33,392 nucleotides of DNA from Bacillus sanguinis (GTDB lineage Bacteria; Bacillota; Bacilli; Bacillales; Bacillaceae_G), in NCBI RefSeq assembly GCF_018332475.1, contig NZ_BOQB01000149.1, positions 1 to 33,392 on the forward strand. Reading direction: 5' to 3'. Numbering within the stretch: the first letter of the stretch is position 1; every line of letters begins with the position of its first letter. Made by a program: the position numbers and the translations under genes. Below, piece after piece: positions 7,478 to 16,378 of the stretch. The notes under the pieces are model-generated. The model was not told the DNA's origin. It made no database searches and saw only the letters and a program-made list of their open reading frames with translations.

Positions 7478-7512
7478 TTGTTTAATTGTTAATTATATTA
7501 ACCTTTAAACAA
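7478..7512. promoter_or_regulatory. Operator candidate O1 at the efflux operon promoter
   Basis: TTGTTTAA (7478-7485) and TTAAACAA (7505-7512) are perfect inverted half-sites. They flank a minus-strand TATAAT (7492-7497) that would be the -10 box of the adaptor/pump operon. The half-site matches that of the palindrome in front of the tetR gene. Another TTGTTTA lies at 7469-7475. Confidence 0.6.
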
Positions 7513-7645
7513 AAAAATCACACCATTTACAGCGTAAACGAGAATATGTCTACCTGCGAGCGGTGCTGATTTCTGAAGGACTATCGTTTATAATTATAAA
7601 TAATTATTTTGAAACTACAACCGACAATTTCCGTATGAAATGTCG

Positions 7646-7681
7646 CTTAAACAACAATATAATACCATCGTGTTGTTTAAG
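7646..7681. promoter_or_regulatory. Operator candidate O2 at the tetR promoter
   Basis: A perfect 11-bp inverted repeat, CTTAAACAACA (7646-7656) and TGTTGTTTAAG (7671-7681). It surrounds a plus-strand TATAAT (7658-7663) with ATGAAA 17 bases upstream. Binding there would block tetR transcription, so autoregulation is inferred. The core TTAAACAA is shared with O1. Between the two operators, 7513-7645 holds only an imperfect CGACA/TGTCG hairpin at 7622-7645. Confidence 0.7.
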
Positions 7682-7710
7682 TATAAAAAATTAAACGAGG
7701 AGAAGTAACA

Positions 7711-8328
7711 ATGTCTATTAAAAATACAAACGATCCACGTGTAAAGCGGACGAGACAACTCATACAGGATGCTTTTGTCGCTTTAGTAGGCGAAAAGGGT
7801 TTTGAAAATGTAACTGTTCAACATATCGCAGAACGCGCTCCTGTAAATCGTGCTACGTTTTATAGCCATTACCATGATAAATATGACTTATTAGACAAAA
7901 GCATTGAAGAAATGTTAGAGAAGCTAACAGAAGTTATTAAACCAAAAAATAGAAATAAAGAAGAGTTTCAACTTACATTTGATTCACCAAATCCAACCTT
8001 TCTAGCCTTATTCGAACATATTGCAGAAAATGCGAACTTCTATAACGTTATGCTTGGTGATAAAGCTGCTGGAAACTACTCTTATAAAATGATGAAAACA
8101 ATACAAACTCATTTAACATTAAGCTTATCTATTTCACAGCCAGATGATAAAGATCTTATGGTTCCTCGTGATATTTTAATTAGTTATGTGACAGGGGCTC
8201 ACATTGGGATGATCATGTCATGGCTAAAAAGAGGAATGATATATACCCCACATTTTATGGCCATGCAATTAACTCGTTTAATTATTTTGGGCGCTCATAC
8301 TGCTGCAGGATTAGAAAGACCTTTTTAA
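7711..8328 (+). CDS. TetR/AcrR family transcriptional regulator of the efflux operon
   Basis: A 205-residue protein with an N-terminal TetR helix-turn-helix (about residues 10-60; TVQHIAERAPVNRATFYSHY is the recognition-helix region) and an all-helical C-terminal domain of the kind that binds ligand and dimerises. It is transcribed divergently from the adaptor/MFS operon. Two inverted-repeat operators with a common half-site lie in the shared control region. The simplest model is a repressor of both itself and the pump, released by a pump substrate. SD GAGGAG lies about eight bases before the ATG. The ligand is unknown. Confidence 0.88.
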   Translation: MSIKNTNDPRVKRTRQLIQDAFVALVGEKGFENVTVQHIAERAPVNRATFYSHYHDKYDLLDKSIEEMLEKLTEVIKPKNRNKEEFQLTFDSPNPTFLALFEHIAENANFYNVMLGDKAAGNYSYKMMKTIQTHLTLSLSISQPDDKDLMVPRDILISYVTGAHIGMIMSWLKRGMIYTPHFMAMQLTRLIILGAHTAAGLERPF

Positions 8329-8336
8329 AACATAAA

Positions 8337-8367
8337 AAAAGGCGAAGGATATTATCCTTCGCCTTTT
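8337..8367. terminator. Bidirectional terminator between tetR and the M42 peptidase gene
   Basis: A perfect 14-bp stem, AAAAGGCGAAGGAT / ATCCTTCGCCTTTT, with a three-base loop. Confidence 0.95.
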
Positions 8368-8370
8368 CTA

Positions 8371-9456
8371 TTAATTAAATGTAATGTTATGTACAGCCTC
8401 TTTATCAAGACGTTTAATAACTTCTACAATTAACTTCACTGCATTTTCATAGTCATCACGGTGTAACATTGCCGCATGAGAATGAATGTAGCGCGTTGCA
8501 ATCGTAATTGCCATAGACGGGATACCATTTACAGCAATATGAATGGCACCTGCATCCGTTCCTCCGCCCGCTACTGAATCATATTGGTACGGAATTTCCA
8601 ATTCATCAGCAACATCAACTACAAAGTCACGTAAACCTGTATGTCCAATAACAGAAGCATCATATAAAATGATCTGTGGTCCATCGCCCATTTTGCTTTG
8701 CGCTTCTTTTGCCGTTACACCTGGCGTATCTCCAGCGATACCAACATCTACCGCAAACGCGATATCTGGTTTAATATAGTTTGCAGATGTTTTCGCACCA
8801 CGAAGACCGACTTCTTCTTGTACAGTACCTACGCCGTATACAACGTTTGGATGCTTCTCATCTTTTAATTGTTTTAATACGTCAATTGCAATTGCACAAC
8901 CGATTCGGTTATCCCATGCTTTTGCAAGTAACATTTTTTCATTTTTCATCACTTGAAATTCAAAGTAAGGTACAACTTGATCTCCTGGTCGTACGCCCCA
9001 CTCCATTGCCTCCTCTTGGCTAGAAGCACCAATATCGATGAACATGTCTTTAATATCAACTGGCTTTTTACGCGCTTCTGGAGGTAAGATATGCGGTGGT
9101 TTTGAACCAATTACACCTGTTACATCTCCTTTACGCGTTACAATTGTCACGCGCTGCGCAAGCATAACTTGTGACCACCAGCCACCAACTGTTTGGAAAC
9201 GAAGGAAACCTTTGTCATCAATTTGCGTAATCATAAAGCCAACTTCATCTAAATGACCTGCAACCATAATTTTCGGGCCGTTTTCTTCCCCTACTTTTTT
9301 CGCAACTAAACTTCCTAAATTATCAGTAGAAAGTTCGTCCGCAAACGGCTCAATATATTTCTTCATTACTTCGCGTGGTTCACGCTCGTTACCCGCAATA
9401 CCACGTGCATCTGTTAATTCTTTTAGCATTGTCAATGTCGCGTCTAATTTTCCCAT
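8371..9456 (-). CDS. ysdC: M42 family metallo-aminopeptidase (YsdC-like)
   Basis: A 361-residue cytosolic di-metal peptidase/glutamyl-aminopeptidase-like enzyme. The M42 ligand set is complete: His68 (AGHLDEVG), Asp182 (AWDNRIG), Glu215 with the general base Glu214 (VQEEVGLRG), Asp237 (AVDVGIAGD) and His325 near the C-terminus. [10 protein letters not shown] is also typical. These enzymes form tetrahedral dodecamers that trim peptides. The SD AAGGAGGG lies about ten bases before the ATG at 9456; an in-frame GTG at 9465 abuts the SD and is rejected. In B. subtilis, ysdC likewise lies near infC-rpmI-rplT. Confidence 0.9.
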   Translation of the reverse strand: MGKLDATLTMLKELTDARGIAGNEREPREVMKKYIEPFADELSTDNLGSLVAKKVGEENGPKIMVAGHLDEVGFMITQIDDKGFLRFQTVGGWWSQVMLAQRVTIVTRKGDVTGVIGSKPPHILPPEARKKPVDIKDMFIDIGASSQEEAMEWGVRPGDQVVPYFEFQVMKNEKMLLAKAWDNRIGCAIAIDVLKQLKDEKHPNVVYGVGTVQEEVGLRGAKTSANYIKPDIAFAVDVGIAGDTPGVTAKEAQSKMGDGPQIILYDASVIGHTGLRDFVVDVADELEIPYQYDSVAGGGTDAGAIHIAVNGIPSMAITIATRYIHSHAAMLHRDDYENAVKLIVEVIKRLDKEAVHNITFN

Positions 9457-9525
9457 TGCCAACACCCTCCTTTTTCTTCAGTCACTTCATTATACAAAAG
9501 GAAATTGAAATATTCAAAAATTAAA

Positions 9526-10017
9526 TCAGTATCCTTGTGTTTGACGCTGATGATTTACTTCGTTTTTATCTAAATACGCCTTTTCAATCTCTTCTTGTTC
9601 AAACTCAAGTGCTTGTCCAAGTCGAAGGTAGCTTGTAAATAATTCAATATAATTCGTAATAGATGGTTGATCTGTAAAACGAATCACTTTCGCATATGTG
9701 TCTAAGAAAATTTCTACTTGTGTTTTATTCGTTTGTGCACATTTATAGAATAGGAAGTTTTTATCAATACCTAAATCAATTCCGATTGATAAAATAAAAT
9801 GCAAACCATCTACGTATTCTTCTAATATTACTTCACGTTCTGATGCTGGTTTGTTGCTCCAATATTTAAAACAACGTGTTTCATTTGCAAGTTCTCCAAT
9901 TTCTACAAGAAGAGCCAACATTTTTTCTTTTAATAACTTTTTCGGTTGTAAGTCATGCTCTTTCACAATACGGTCATCTAATTCTTTTTGTAATTTAAAT
10001 AGTTGTAGTAAGTCCAT
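9526..10017 (-). CDS. All-alpha dUTP diphosphatase (MazG/dimeric dUTPase superfamily)
   Basis: A 163-residue helical protein with the NTP-pyrophosphohydrolase metal motifs of dimeric dUTPases: EIGELANE (Glu39, Glu42, Glu46) in one helix and EEYVDGLHF (Glu67, Asp70) in the next. It should hydrolyse dUTP to dUMP and pyrophosphate, keeping uracil out of DNA and feeding thymidylate synthesis. The nucleotide is inferred from family resemblance. The frame runs seven codons further to 10038, but that stretch contains the SD GGAGGAGG, so the ATG at 10017 is the start. It is transcribed alone. Confidence 0.85.
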   Translation of the reverse strand: MDLLQLFKLQKELDDRIVKEHDLQPKKLLKEKMLALLVEIGELANETRCFKYWSNKPASEREVILEEYVDGLHFILSIGIDLGIDKNFLFYKCAQTNKTQVEIFLDTYAKVIRFTDQPSITNYIELFTSYLRLGQALEFEQEEIEKAYLDKNEVNHQRQTQGY

Positions 10018-10097
10018 TCTATTGTCCTCCTCCAACATCGCATTTTACGCAACAATGTTGTTTCATCTCAAAGTTCATTATTATTTTTCGTTTCTTA

Positions 10098-10127
10098 TTA
10101 ATAAGTCAGCCATTTATCTCTTTACAA
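10098..10127 (-). promoter_or_regulatory. Promoter candidate for the dUTPase gene
   Basis: TTGTAA (10122-10127) and TATTAA (10098-10103) on the minus strand with an 18-base spacer, about 80 bases before the start codon. A second candidate, an extended -10 TGCTATAAT (TATAAT at 10272-10277), lies further upstream. The rest of 10128-10330 has two small hairpins (GTGGA/TCCAC near 10213, GGAAAGA/TCTTTCC near 10297) and no gene I can support. Confidence 0.45.
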
Positions 10128-10328
10128 AATAGCTTGTCCTTAATTTACAAATACGTTTCAGTCATCACTATTAGATTGTTCACTCCGATTGGTGGTAGTT
10201 AATCATTATACGTGGATTGTCCACTAATAAAAATATTATTTTATCTGATGAAAGTTCCATATCATCTTTCCATTATAGCAGTGTCGTTTCAGGTAGGAAA
10301 GATACTCTTCTTTCCAAAGGGATATAAT

Positions 10329-10355
10329 TAAAAAAAGCCAGGAGGATTCTCCTGG
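10329..10355 (-). terminator. Second minus-strand terminator downstream of rplT
   Basis: CCAGGAG / CTCCTGG with a GATT loop (10338-10355), followed on the minus strand by CTTTTTTTAATT. It lies about 90 bases beyond the rplT terminator. It could be a back-up terminator or could end a very short separate transcript. Confidence 0.75.
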
Positions 10356-10445
10356 ATTCATATGTATATTCTTCTATATTGCTATAGCTTTTATATTGAT
10401 TTTGTCATATCGATAACGACATATCTCTCTTTGTATACAAACAAA

Positions 10446-10475
10446 AAACCTTAGAAGAAAAATCTTCTAAGGTTT
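10446..10475. terminator. Terminator of the infC-rpmI-rplT operon
   Basis: A 13-bp stem, AAACCTTAGAAGA / TCTTCTAAGGTTT, with a four-base loop. On the minus strand it is followed by further T residues. It lies 11 bases after the rplT stop. Confidence 0.9.
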
Positions 10476-10486
10476 CAACTAATTAA

Positions 10487-10843
10487 TTAGTTAATGTTGT
10501 TTTTTGCAACTGTTGCTAATTCAGCGAAAGCTTTTTCGTCATGAACAGCTAAGTCAGCAAGCATCTTGCGGTTAACTTCGATGCCAGCATTTTTAAGACC
10601 GTGCATTAAGCGGCTGTAAGAAAGACCATTCATACGAGCTGCTGCGTTGATACGTGTAATCCATAATTTACGGAAGTCACGTTTCTTTTGACGGCGGTCA
10701 CGGAATGCATACATTAGAGATTTCATAACCTGTTGGTTAGCAACCTTGAATAATGTATTTTTTGAACCGTAGTAACCTTTTGCTAATTTAATTACTTTTT
10801 TACGACGTTGACGAGTAACTGTACCACCTTTTACTCTTGGCAT
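10487..10843 (-). CDS. rplT: 50S ribosomal protein L20
   Basis: A 118-residue, strongly basic protein with the L20 hallmark N-terminus ([25 protein letters not shown], quoted in part) and the conserved [11 protein letters not shown] and [16 protein letters not shown] segments. It binds 23S rRNA early in 50S assembly. It is also the known autoregulator of infC-rpmI-rplT in Bacillus, acting on the leader upstream of infC. It is the last gene of the operon, 37 bases after rpmI, with an AGGAGGT-type SD before the ATG. Confidence 0.97.
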
Positions 10844-10880
10844 AATATTACCTCCTAATTGTTCTATATATCAGCCGAAC

Positions 10881-11081
10881 TTATTTTAAGTTGTCAAGCA
10901 TTTGACGAATGCGTTTGAAGTCACCAGCGCTTACTACACCAGCTTTACGTAGTTTACGTTTAGCTTTTGTAGATTTGTTAGCGAATAAATGGCTTGTGTA
11001 AGCGTGAGAACGTTTCAGTTTACCTGATCCAGTCTTTTTGAAACGCTTTGCAGCGCCGCGATGAGTTTTTTGTTTAGGCAT
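10881..11081 (-). CDS. rpmI: 50S ribosomal protein L35
   Basis: A 66-residue basic protein with the L35 signature: [20 protein letters not shown] at the start, then [16 protein letters not shown]. It is a structural component of the large subunit. It lies between infC and rplT in the standard order, 21 bases after infC, with SD GAGGAGG before the ATG. Confidence 0.97.
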
Positions 11082-11102
11082 AGGTATTTCCTCCTCTATC
11101 TA

Positions 11103-11618
11103 TTACTTATCGTTTTTCGGTGCTAAAACTAAGAACATACTGCGTCCTTCCATTTTAGGCTTAGATTCGATTGTACTAACTTCAGCACAAGCTTCTGAGA
11201 AGCGATCTAAAACACGTTGACCGATTTCTTTATGAGTAATGGCACGTCCTTTAAAGCGAATTGACGCTTTAACCTTGTCGCCTTTCTCTAAAAACTTGAT
11301 AGCATTACGAAGTTTTGTGTTAAAGTCATGTTCATCAATTGTTGGACTTAAACGAACTTCTTTCATGCTAATTACTTTTTGATTTTTGCGCTGTTCTTTT
11401 TCTTTCTTCTGTTGCTCAAAGCGGAATTTACCGTAGTCCATAATGCGGCATACTGGCGGTTTCGCATTTGGAGCAACTAATACTAAATCAAGATTAAGAT
11501 TTGCAGCTAAGTCTAAAGCGTCATTACGAGACTTGATTCCAAGTTGATCGCCATTTGCGCCAACTAAACGTACTTCACGTGCACGAATTTGCTCGTTAAT
11601 CATCATATCCTTGCTAAT
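11103..11618 (-). CDS. infC: Translation initiation factor IF-3, ATT start
   Basis: A 171-residue IF-3 with the usual two domains joined by a basic linker (about residues 75-90, [15 protein letters not shown]). It keeps the subunits apart and checks the start codon on the 30S. Translation most likely begins at ATT (11616-11618): SD GGAGGTGG sits six bases upstream and the product begins (M)[16 protein letters not shown], as in B. subtilis. A rare ATT start is a known feature of infC and the basis of IF-3 self-control. An open frame continues upstream to 11690 but runs through the attenuator and is not expected to be translated. Confidence 0.95.
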   Translation of the reverse strand: MSKDMMINEQIRAREVRLVGANGDQLGIKSRNDALDLAANLNLDLVLVAPNAKPPVCRIMDYGKFRFEQQKKEKEQRKNQKVISMKEVRLSPTIDEHDFNTKLRNAIKFLEKGDKVKASIRFKGRAITHKEIGQRVLDRFSEACAEVSTIESKPKMEGRSMFLVLAPKNDK

Positions 11619-11639
11619 AGTAAGCCACCTCCAAGGTTT

Positions 11640-11816
11640 TCTCAGAACATATTTTGTAGTCATAGAACCCGACAAAAAAAGTGCGGGCATACGACACCCA
11701 CACTTGTAAAATCTTAAGTAAGAAATACATTTACCTGTAAACTGCGAATGCGTCCATCAGGTGAGAAGCGGGTGCTTCTACTTGTTCCACAAAACAATAT
11801 TCTATTATCCTTGATG
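11640..11816 (-). promoter_or_regulatory. L20-type leader with attenuator upstream of infC
   Basis: An untranslated leader of about 180 bases between the promoter and the infC SD. It contains a transcription terminator, AGTGCGGG / CCCACACT (11680-11704, with two wobble pairs on the RNA), followed by seven U residues. In Bacillus and relatives the infC operon leader binds L20 and terminates when L20 is in excess. The position, terminator and operon content match that system. The L20-binding fold itself was not modelled. Confidence 0.75.
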
Positions 11817-11845
11817 AGTTTATCATAGGACATGACGTCTGTCAA
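11817..11845 (-). promoter_or_regulatory. Promoter of the infC operon
   Basis: A perfect TTGACA -35 (11840-11845) and TAAACT -10 (11817-11822) with a 17-base spacer on the minus strand. The stretch 11846-11971 has no gene; it holds an AATACTT/AAGTATT hairpin near 11910. Confidence 0.75.
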
Positions 11846-11971
11846 GAAGACGCGATGTGTTTTACTAACAACAAGAAATATTGTAACAAACAACTAACAT
11901 ACTTGCAATACTTTTTTACGATAAGTATTACTTGGTTTTTTTTTCTAATTTCCCTAACTCATATTACATAG

Positions 11972-11993
11972 AAAAGCCACGGTATACCGCGGC
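11972..11993 (-). terminator. Terminator of thrS
   Basis: GCCGCGG / CCGTGGC on the minus strand (11976-11993, one G-U pair) followed by TTTTCT, just after the thrS stop. Confidence 0.75.
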
Positions 11994-11999
11994 AATTTC

Positions 12000-13937
12000 T
12001 TATCGTTTTCCTTCTACTTTAATCATATCAACAAAAGCATCTAATGCGATTGTTTCTGATTTTTGTTCACCGTATTTACGTACGTTTACGCCGTTTTCAG
12101 TTACTTCATTGTCACCTACTACAAGCATGTACGGAATTTTTTGCATTTGTGCTTCACGGATTTTGTAACCAATTTTCTCTTCACGAGTATCTAATTCAAC
12201 ACGGATACCAGCACGGCGTAATTCATCTTGTACTTTCTTCGCATAGTCTAAATGTACTTGCGGAGAAACTGGAATTACTTGCGCTTGAACCGGAGCTAAC
12301 CAAGTTGGGAATGCACCTTTGTATTCTTCAATTAAGAAGGCTACGAAACGTTCCATAGTTGATACAACACCACGGTGAATTACAACTGGACGATGTTGTT
12401 TACCGTCTTCACCAACGTAAGCTAATTCAAAGCGTTCTGGAAGTAAGAAGTCTAATTGTACAGTTGAAAGTGTTTCGTCTTTTCCAAGAGCAGTACGAAC
12501 TTGAACGTCAAGTTTTGGACCGTAGAATGCCGCTTCACCTTCAGCTTCATAGTAATCAAGACCCATTTCATCCATAGCTTCTTTTAACATACCTTGTGCT
12601 TTTTCCCACATCTCGTCATCAGCATAATACTTTTTAGTATCAGCTGGGTCACGATAAGATAGACGGAATGAATAGTTCTCTAAACCGAAATCTTTGTACA
12701 CTTCTAGAGTTAAGTTTACAACACGTTTTAACTCTTCTTTAATTTGATCTGGGCGAACGAAAATGTGTGCATCGTTTAAAGTCATTCCGCGTACACGTTG
12801 TAATCCAGATAACGCACCTGACATTTCATAGCGGTGCATTGTTCCAAGTTCCGCAATACGGATTGGTAATTCACGGTAGCTGTGAATATCGTTTTTATAA
12901 ACCATCATGTGGTGAGGGCAGTTCATTGGACGAAGAACTAACTCTTCATTATCCATTTCCATTGATGGGAACATACCATCACGGTAGTGATTCCAGTGAC
13001 CAGAAGTTTCGTAAAGCTCTCTGCTTCCTAGTACTGGAGTGTATACGTGATCATAGCCTAAGCTTGCTTCTTTATCAACGATGTAACGCTCGATAATACG
13101 GCGGATTGTTGCACCTTTTGGTAACCAAAGCGGTAAACCTTGTCCTACTTTTTGGCTATTAGTAAATAATTTTAATTCTTTACCTAATTTACGGTGATCT
13201 CGCTCTTTCGCTTCTTCAAGCATACGTAAGTGCTCATCTAATTCTGCTTTCTTAACGAATGCAGTACCGTAAATACGTTGTAGCATTTTATTATTGCTAT
13301 CGCCGCGCCAGTAAGCACCCGCAACGCTTAATAATTTAAACACTTTAATTTTCCCTGTAGATGGAAGGTGAACCCCACGGCAAAGGTCGAAGAATTCGCC
13401 TTGCTCATAGATTGAAATAACTGCATCTTCTGGAAGATCGTTAATTAAATCTAATTTTAACTCATCGCCGATTTCTTCAAAACGACGAAGTGCTTCTGCA
13501 CGTGGCACTTCATGACGAACGATTTCTAAGTTTTCGTTCACGATTTTTTGCATTTCTTTTTCGATTTTCTTAAAGTCTTCAACTGTAATTGCTTCTTCCA
13601 TATCAATATCGTAGTAGAAGCCATTTTCGATTACTGGACCAATGCCAAGCTCAAGCTTAGCATCTTTATATAAACGTTTTAACGCTTGTGCTAAAAGGTG
13701 GGCTGTTGAATGGCGTAAAATGTATAAGCCATCTTCAGAATCTAATGTAATAATAGAAACTGCACCATCTTCTTCGATTGGTGTAACAAGATCAATCATC
13801 TCATCGTTTAATTTTCCAGCCACAGCTTTTTTCTTTAAGCCTGGGCTAATAGAAGCTGCGATTTCTTCAGTTGTTACGCCTTTTGGAAACTCCTTCACAG
13901 CTCCATCAGGGAAAGTAATTTTAACTACATCTGCCAT
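12000..13937 (-). CDS. thrS: Threonyl-tRNA synthetase
   Basis: A 645-residue class II synthetase. In order: a TGS domain (about 1-64), the editing domain that removes mischarged serine (about 65-225), the catalytic core with the zinc-site motif MNCPHHMM and motif 2 region [12 protein letters not shown], and the anticodon-binding domain from about residue 535 ([13 protein letters not shown]). It charges tRNA-Thr. An in-frame GTG at 13940 directly precedes the ATG; the ATG is preferred, giving MADVVKITF, nine bases after GGAG. The gene is controlled by the T-box leader upstream. Confidence 0.97.
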   Translation of the reverse strand: MADVVKITFPDGAVKEFPKGVTTEEIAASISPGLKKKAVAGKLNDEMIDLVTPIEEDGAVSIITLDSEDGLYILRHSTAHLLAQALKRLYKDAKLELGIGPVIENGFYYDIDMEEAITVEDFKKIEKEMQKIVNENLEIVRHEVPRAEALRRFEEIGDELKLDLINDLPEDAVISIYEQGEFFDLCRGVHLPSTGKIKVFKLLSVAGAYWRGDSNNKMLQRIYGTAFVKKAELDEHLRMLEEAKERDHRKLGKELKLFTNSQKVGQGLPLWLPKGATIRRIIERYIVDKEASLGYDHVYTPVLGSRELYETSGHWNHYRDGMFPSMEMDNEELVLRPMNCPHHMMVYKNDIHSYRELPIRIAELGTMHRYEMSGALSGLQRVRGMTLNDAHIFVRPDQIKEELKRVVNLTLEVYKDFGLENYSFRLSYRDPADTKKYYADDEMWEKAQGMLKEAMDEMGLDYYEAEGEAAFYGPKLDVQVRTALGKDETLSTVQLDFLLPERFELAYVGEDGKQHRPVVIHRGVVSTMERFVAFLIEEYKGAFPTWLAPVQAQVIPVSPQVHLDYAKKVQDELRRAGIRVELDTREEKIGYKIREAQMQKIPYMLVVGDNEVTENGVNVRKYGEQKSETIALDAFVDMIKVEGKR

Positions 13938-13962
13938 CACTGGTCACTCCTCTTTTTTTTCA

Positions 13963-14230
13963 AAATAAAAAACACTCATCCCGTAAAAAGGGACGAGTGT
14001 TGAATTCGTGGTTCCACCCTTGTTCCAATTAACCTTATTGTTAATTGCTCAAGTTCAACATAACGGTGTTGTCCGTTAGCAATTACTAGAAAAACCGTTC
14101 ACTGCTAAAGTTTAGAGGTGGTAAGTAATCATCCCGTACTAGGAAGCTCACACCCTAAGGCTTCCCTCTCTGAAAATCGTAGAAAACTACTCATGTCCTC
14201 ATCATGACATTTCAATATATTTCATTTATG
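13963..14230 (-). promoter_or_regulatory. T-box riboswitch (threonine) in the thrS leader
   Basis: On the minus strand this leader has the invariant T-box core AAGGGTGGAACCACGAA (about 14004-14021). It is followed by a strong terminator, AACACTCGTCCC / GGGATGAGTGTT (13971-14001), with a T-run. A long stem I region lies upstream (about 14090-14210). A candidate Thr specifier codon ACC occurs in TTACCACC near 14118-14125. Uncharged tRNA-Thr would pair with specifier and T-box, forming the antiterminator and switching thrS on. Confidence 0.93.
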
Positions 14231-14236
14231 TAGGTA

Positions 14237-14265
14237 ATTATATGCTCAAAAACTTAGAAAATCAA
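14237..14265 (-). promoter_or_regulatory. Promoter of thrS
   Basis: TTGATT (14260-14265) and a perfect TATAAT (14237-14242), 17 bases apart on the minus strand. It overlaps the last codons of ytxC. Confidence 0.75.
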
Positions 14266-15127
14266 GGGCGTTACCTTTATTTTTTAAATTTTTCACATTG
14301 CGCTCAAACTCATGTAATCCATGTAATTGTACCCGTTCTTGAAATACATTTCGCAAAGTAATAATCATATTATGGTCTTGTTCTTTCGTATATAAATAAA
14401 TTTTTTTCGGCGAAATAGAGAGAAGTGGTGCAATTACTTTCGTATCAATATATACATCCTTTTGCTTTAATAATTCCTCATCTATATATTGAACCAATTT
14501 CTCCTGTTTTAAACGCCTACCTTTATCATCATAGAAAATAAAGCTTTCATCAAAAATAAGATGCACACAGGACAAACGTGATTTTCGGCTGCGCACTTGT
14601 TGCCTTAGCGTCTCAATAAACATTTGATATTCTTGTTCCAACTTATACTCATCAATCGACACTTCTGCAAGCTTAGCTACCATTTCCCTATATGTACGAA
14701 GGCGAAAACGAACATATGATGAAAACGAGAACGAAAGCGGATCACAAAGCCAGTTATTTAAAGAGGTTTTAATATATGATTCAAATGTATGACGTGTTAG
14801 TTCACGAGCAATCCCTTTTCTTCTTCCCTTTAAAATCTCATGTGCCATATGCAATATTTGATGACACTCTTCCTCTTCTTCATAAAAAAACTTCTCTTTT
14901 AAGATCGTATAAATCCACTCGTTTTGCTTTACATTCACAATGAAATATACCATTACTGGCAATAAAATCTTTTCAATATAATTCGATTCACATACTGGTA
15001 TATGAATTACAATCTTCTGTTCCTGTAAATACACACTCGTTTCCTTATATAACAGTTCCGCTCTTTTCAGTAGTTGTCTATATACATGCGTAGCATCATT
15101 TTTTTCTTCGAAGCAAATTTCAATCAC
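14246..15127 (-). CDS. ytxC: Putative sporulation protein YtxC
   Basis: A 293-residue protein in the position of B. subtilis ytxC, between dnaI and thrS, and of similar length and character: Lys/Glu/Tyr-rich, soluble, no catalytic motif. Segments such as FESYIKTSLNNWLCDPLSFSFSSYVRFRLRTY (quoted for location, residues about 112-143) are what I associate with the YtxC family. The function is unknown; the family is annotated as sporulation-associated. The start is GTG with SD AAGGGGGGAC seven bases upstream. The gene appears to have its own transcription unit, since a terminator follows dnaI. Confidence 0.75.
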   Translation of the reverse strand: MIEICFEEKNDATHVYRQLLKRAELLYKETSVYLQEQKIVIHIPVCESNYIEKILLPVMVYFIVNVKQNEWIYTILKEKFFYEEEEECHQILHMAHEILKGRRKGIARELTRHTFESYIKTSLNNWLCDPLSFSFSSYVRFRLRTYREMVAKLAEVSIDEYKLEQEYQMFIETLRQQVRSRKSRLSCVHLIFDESFIFYDDKGRRLKQEKLVQYIDEELLKQKDVYIDTKVIAPLLSISPKKIYLYTKEQDHNMIITLRNVFQERVQLHGLHEFERNVKNLKNKGNALDFLSF

Positions 15128-15382
15128 TTTTGTCCCCCCTTTTATCCCTGCTCTAAAGGATTGTATCTATACGTTACAAATCCTATAAGAGTCCGTCCCG
15201 TGGAAGTTCACTCTTAGTAGAATTACACTTCTTAGCGTTAGAAAATCCACTCGATATGGCTTGCTAATTTTATATATATTAAGGGAGGGAGAAAAAAATG
15301 ATACAAGCTACAATGAATTTTCTATAAGAACTTTTTGTTTTGCAATTCACCTAGTCTGAAAAGTGTTCAAAACGAAAAAAAA
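15128..15382. other. Intergenic region with clustered hairpins
   Basis: No gene is certain here. Visible structures are GGATT-GTA / TAC-AAATCC (about 15160-15184), a 7-bp inverted repeat TAAGAGT / ACTCTTA (15186-15216) and a CTTAG / CTAAG pair (about 15213-15236). On the plus strand a very good SD (AAGGGAGGGAG) precedes a nine-codon frame at 15298-15327. The region presumably also carries the ytxC promoter, which was not clearly recognised. Confidence 0.4.
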
Positions 15383-15406
15383 AGAGCAAGCTTCTCAGCT
15401 TGCTCT
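15383..15406 (-). terminator. Terminator of the nrdR-dnaB-dnaI cluster
   Basis: AGAGCAAGC / GCTTGCTCT (9 bp) followed on the minus strand by nine T residues, directly after the dnaI stop codon. Confidence 0.95.
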
Positions 15407-16345
15407 TTACTTATGACGTCGGTTTTTCCCGCCAATTGTAATTGGCTTCGCTAAATATTTAATTCGTTCCATAATACGCGCTGCTTTCATTTGTTCTGCT
15501 TCACCACGCTGTGTATACGTTAAATGATGTTCCAATTCCTTGAAATCAAAATTAGAAGTAAAGAACGTCGGTAAGTTTTCTAACATACGGAATTGCAAAA
15601 TTGCGCCAAGCACATCATCACGTACAAAGCTTGACATCGCTTCAGCTCCAATATCATCTAACATTAAAACTTGTACGCGTTTTACCGCATCAATCTTTTC
15701 CCCAATCGAATTATCTTGAATCGAACTTTTAATTTCACGTAGAAATTCAGGGAAGTATACGAGCATCGAACTTATTTTCTTTCGAGCAAGCTCATTCGCA
15801 ATTGCTCCTAACAGATACGTTTTCCCTACACCAAATTTACCGTACAAATATAAACCTTGTACTTTTTTACCAGGTTCATATGTACTTAAAAATTCATTAG
15901 CTGCGCCAATTGCCTCAATACGAGCATCTAAATCTGAAGGATCTAAGTTTTCCATCGTTGCCTGTAAAATGTCAGTTGGCATATATACACTTTGAACGAG
16001 TTTTTCATATTTCTTTCTCTCGTCATATGCTACTTTTCTAACGCAACGATCGTATTGAATATCGATCATCTTCCCTTGGATAACGAGCTTCGGCTCATAT
16101 CCTTGCAGCATGTTTTTACACGAACCTAGATCGGGACAATCCGCACAACCTACACTTTGTCCAATATATTCGTATAATTTCACAAGACTGCGCTCAATCA
16201 TAGAAGTTGTTACTTCACCTTTATGCTCGTCTATAAATTCTTTCACGCGCGGATGTGCCATTACTTCCGCCTTTAATACTTCATATCTATTTTTAAAATT
16301 TTCATTTTCCATTAACTTTGCAAATGAATTTTGAATATGCTCCAT
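15407..16345 (-). CDS. dnaI: Primosomal protein DnaI, helicase loader
   Basis: A 312-residue AAA+ ATPase that loads the replicative helicase DnaC onto DNA in Bacillus. The N-terminal part carries the zinc site seen in B. subtilis DnaI (Cys67, Cys70, Cys76, Cys101; CADCPDLGSC). The C-terminal part has Walker A GKFGVGKT (169-176) and Walker B LMLDD (227-231). It lies 33 bases downstream of dnaB, with which it works at oriC and at restart. SD GAGGTGAG precedes the ATG. Confidence 0.96.
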   Translation of the reverse strand: MEHIQNSFAKLMENENFKNRYEVLKAEVMAHPRVKEFIDEHKGEVTTSMIERSLVKLYEYIGQSVGCADCPDLGSCKNMLQGYEPKLVIQGKMIDIQYDRCVRKVAYDERKKYEKLVQSVYMPTDILQATMENLDPSDLDARIEAIGAANEFLSTYEPGKKVQGLYLYGKFGVGKTYLLGAIANELARKKISSMLVYFPEFLREIKSSIQDNSIGEKIDAVKRVQVLMLDDIGAEAMSSFVRDDVLGAILQFRMLENLPTFFTSNFDFKELEHHLTYTQRGEAEQMKAARIMERIKYLAKPITIGGKNRRHK

Positions 16346-16378
16346 TTTCTCACCTCAAAGAGCGTTCATTCTCTTCTA

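Noticed and set aside
10039-10486. CRISPR-like or repeat array in the large intergenic gap
   Set aside because: No direct repeats of constant spacing are present; the hairpins differ in sequence.
11619-11690. N-terminal extension of infC from an upstream ATG
   Set aside because: It passes through the leader attenuator, and the ATT start with its SD matches known infC genes.
11900-11935. AATACTT/AAGTATT hairpin followed by T-run on the plus strand
   Set aside because: There is no plus-strand gene upstream for it to terminate, and the stem is short and AT-only.
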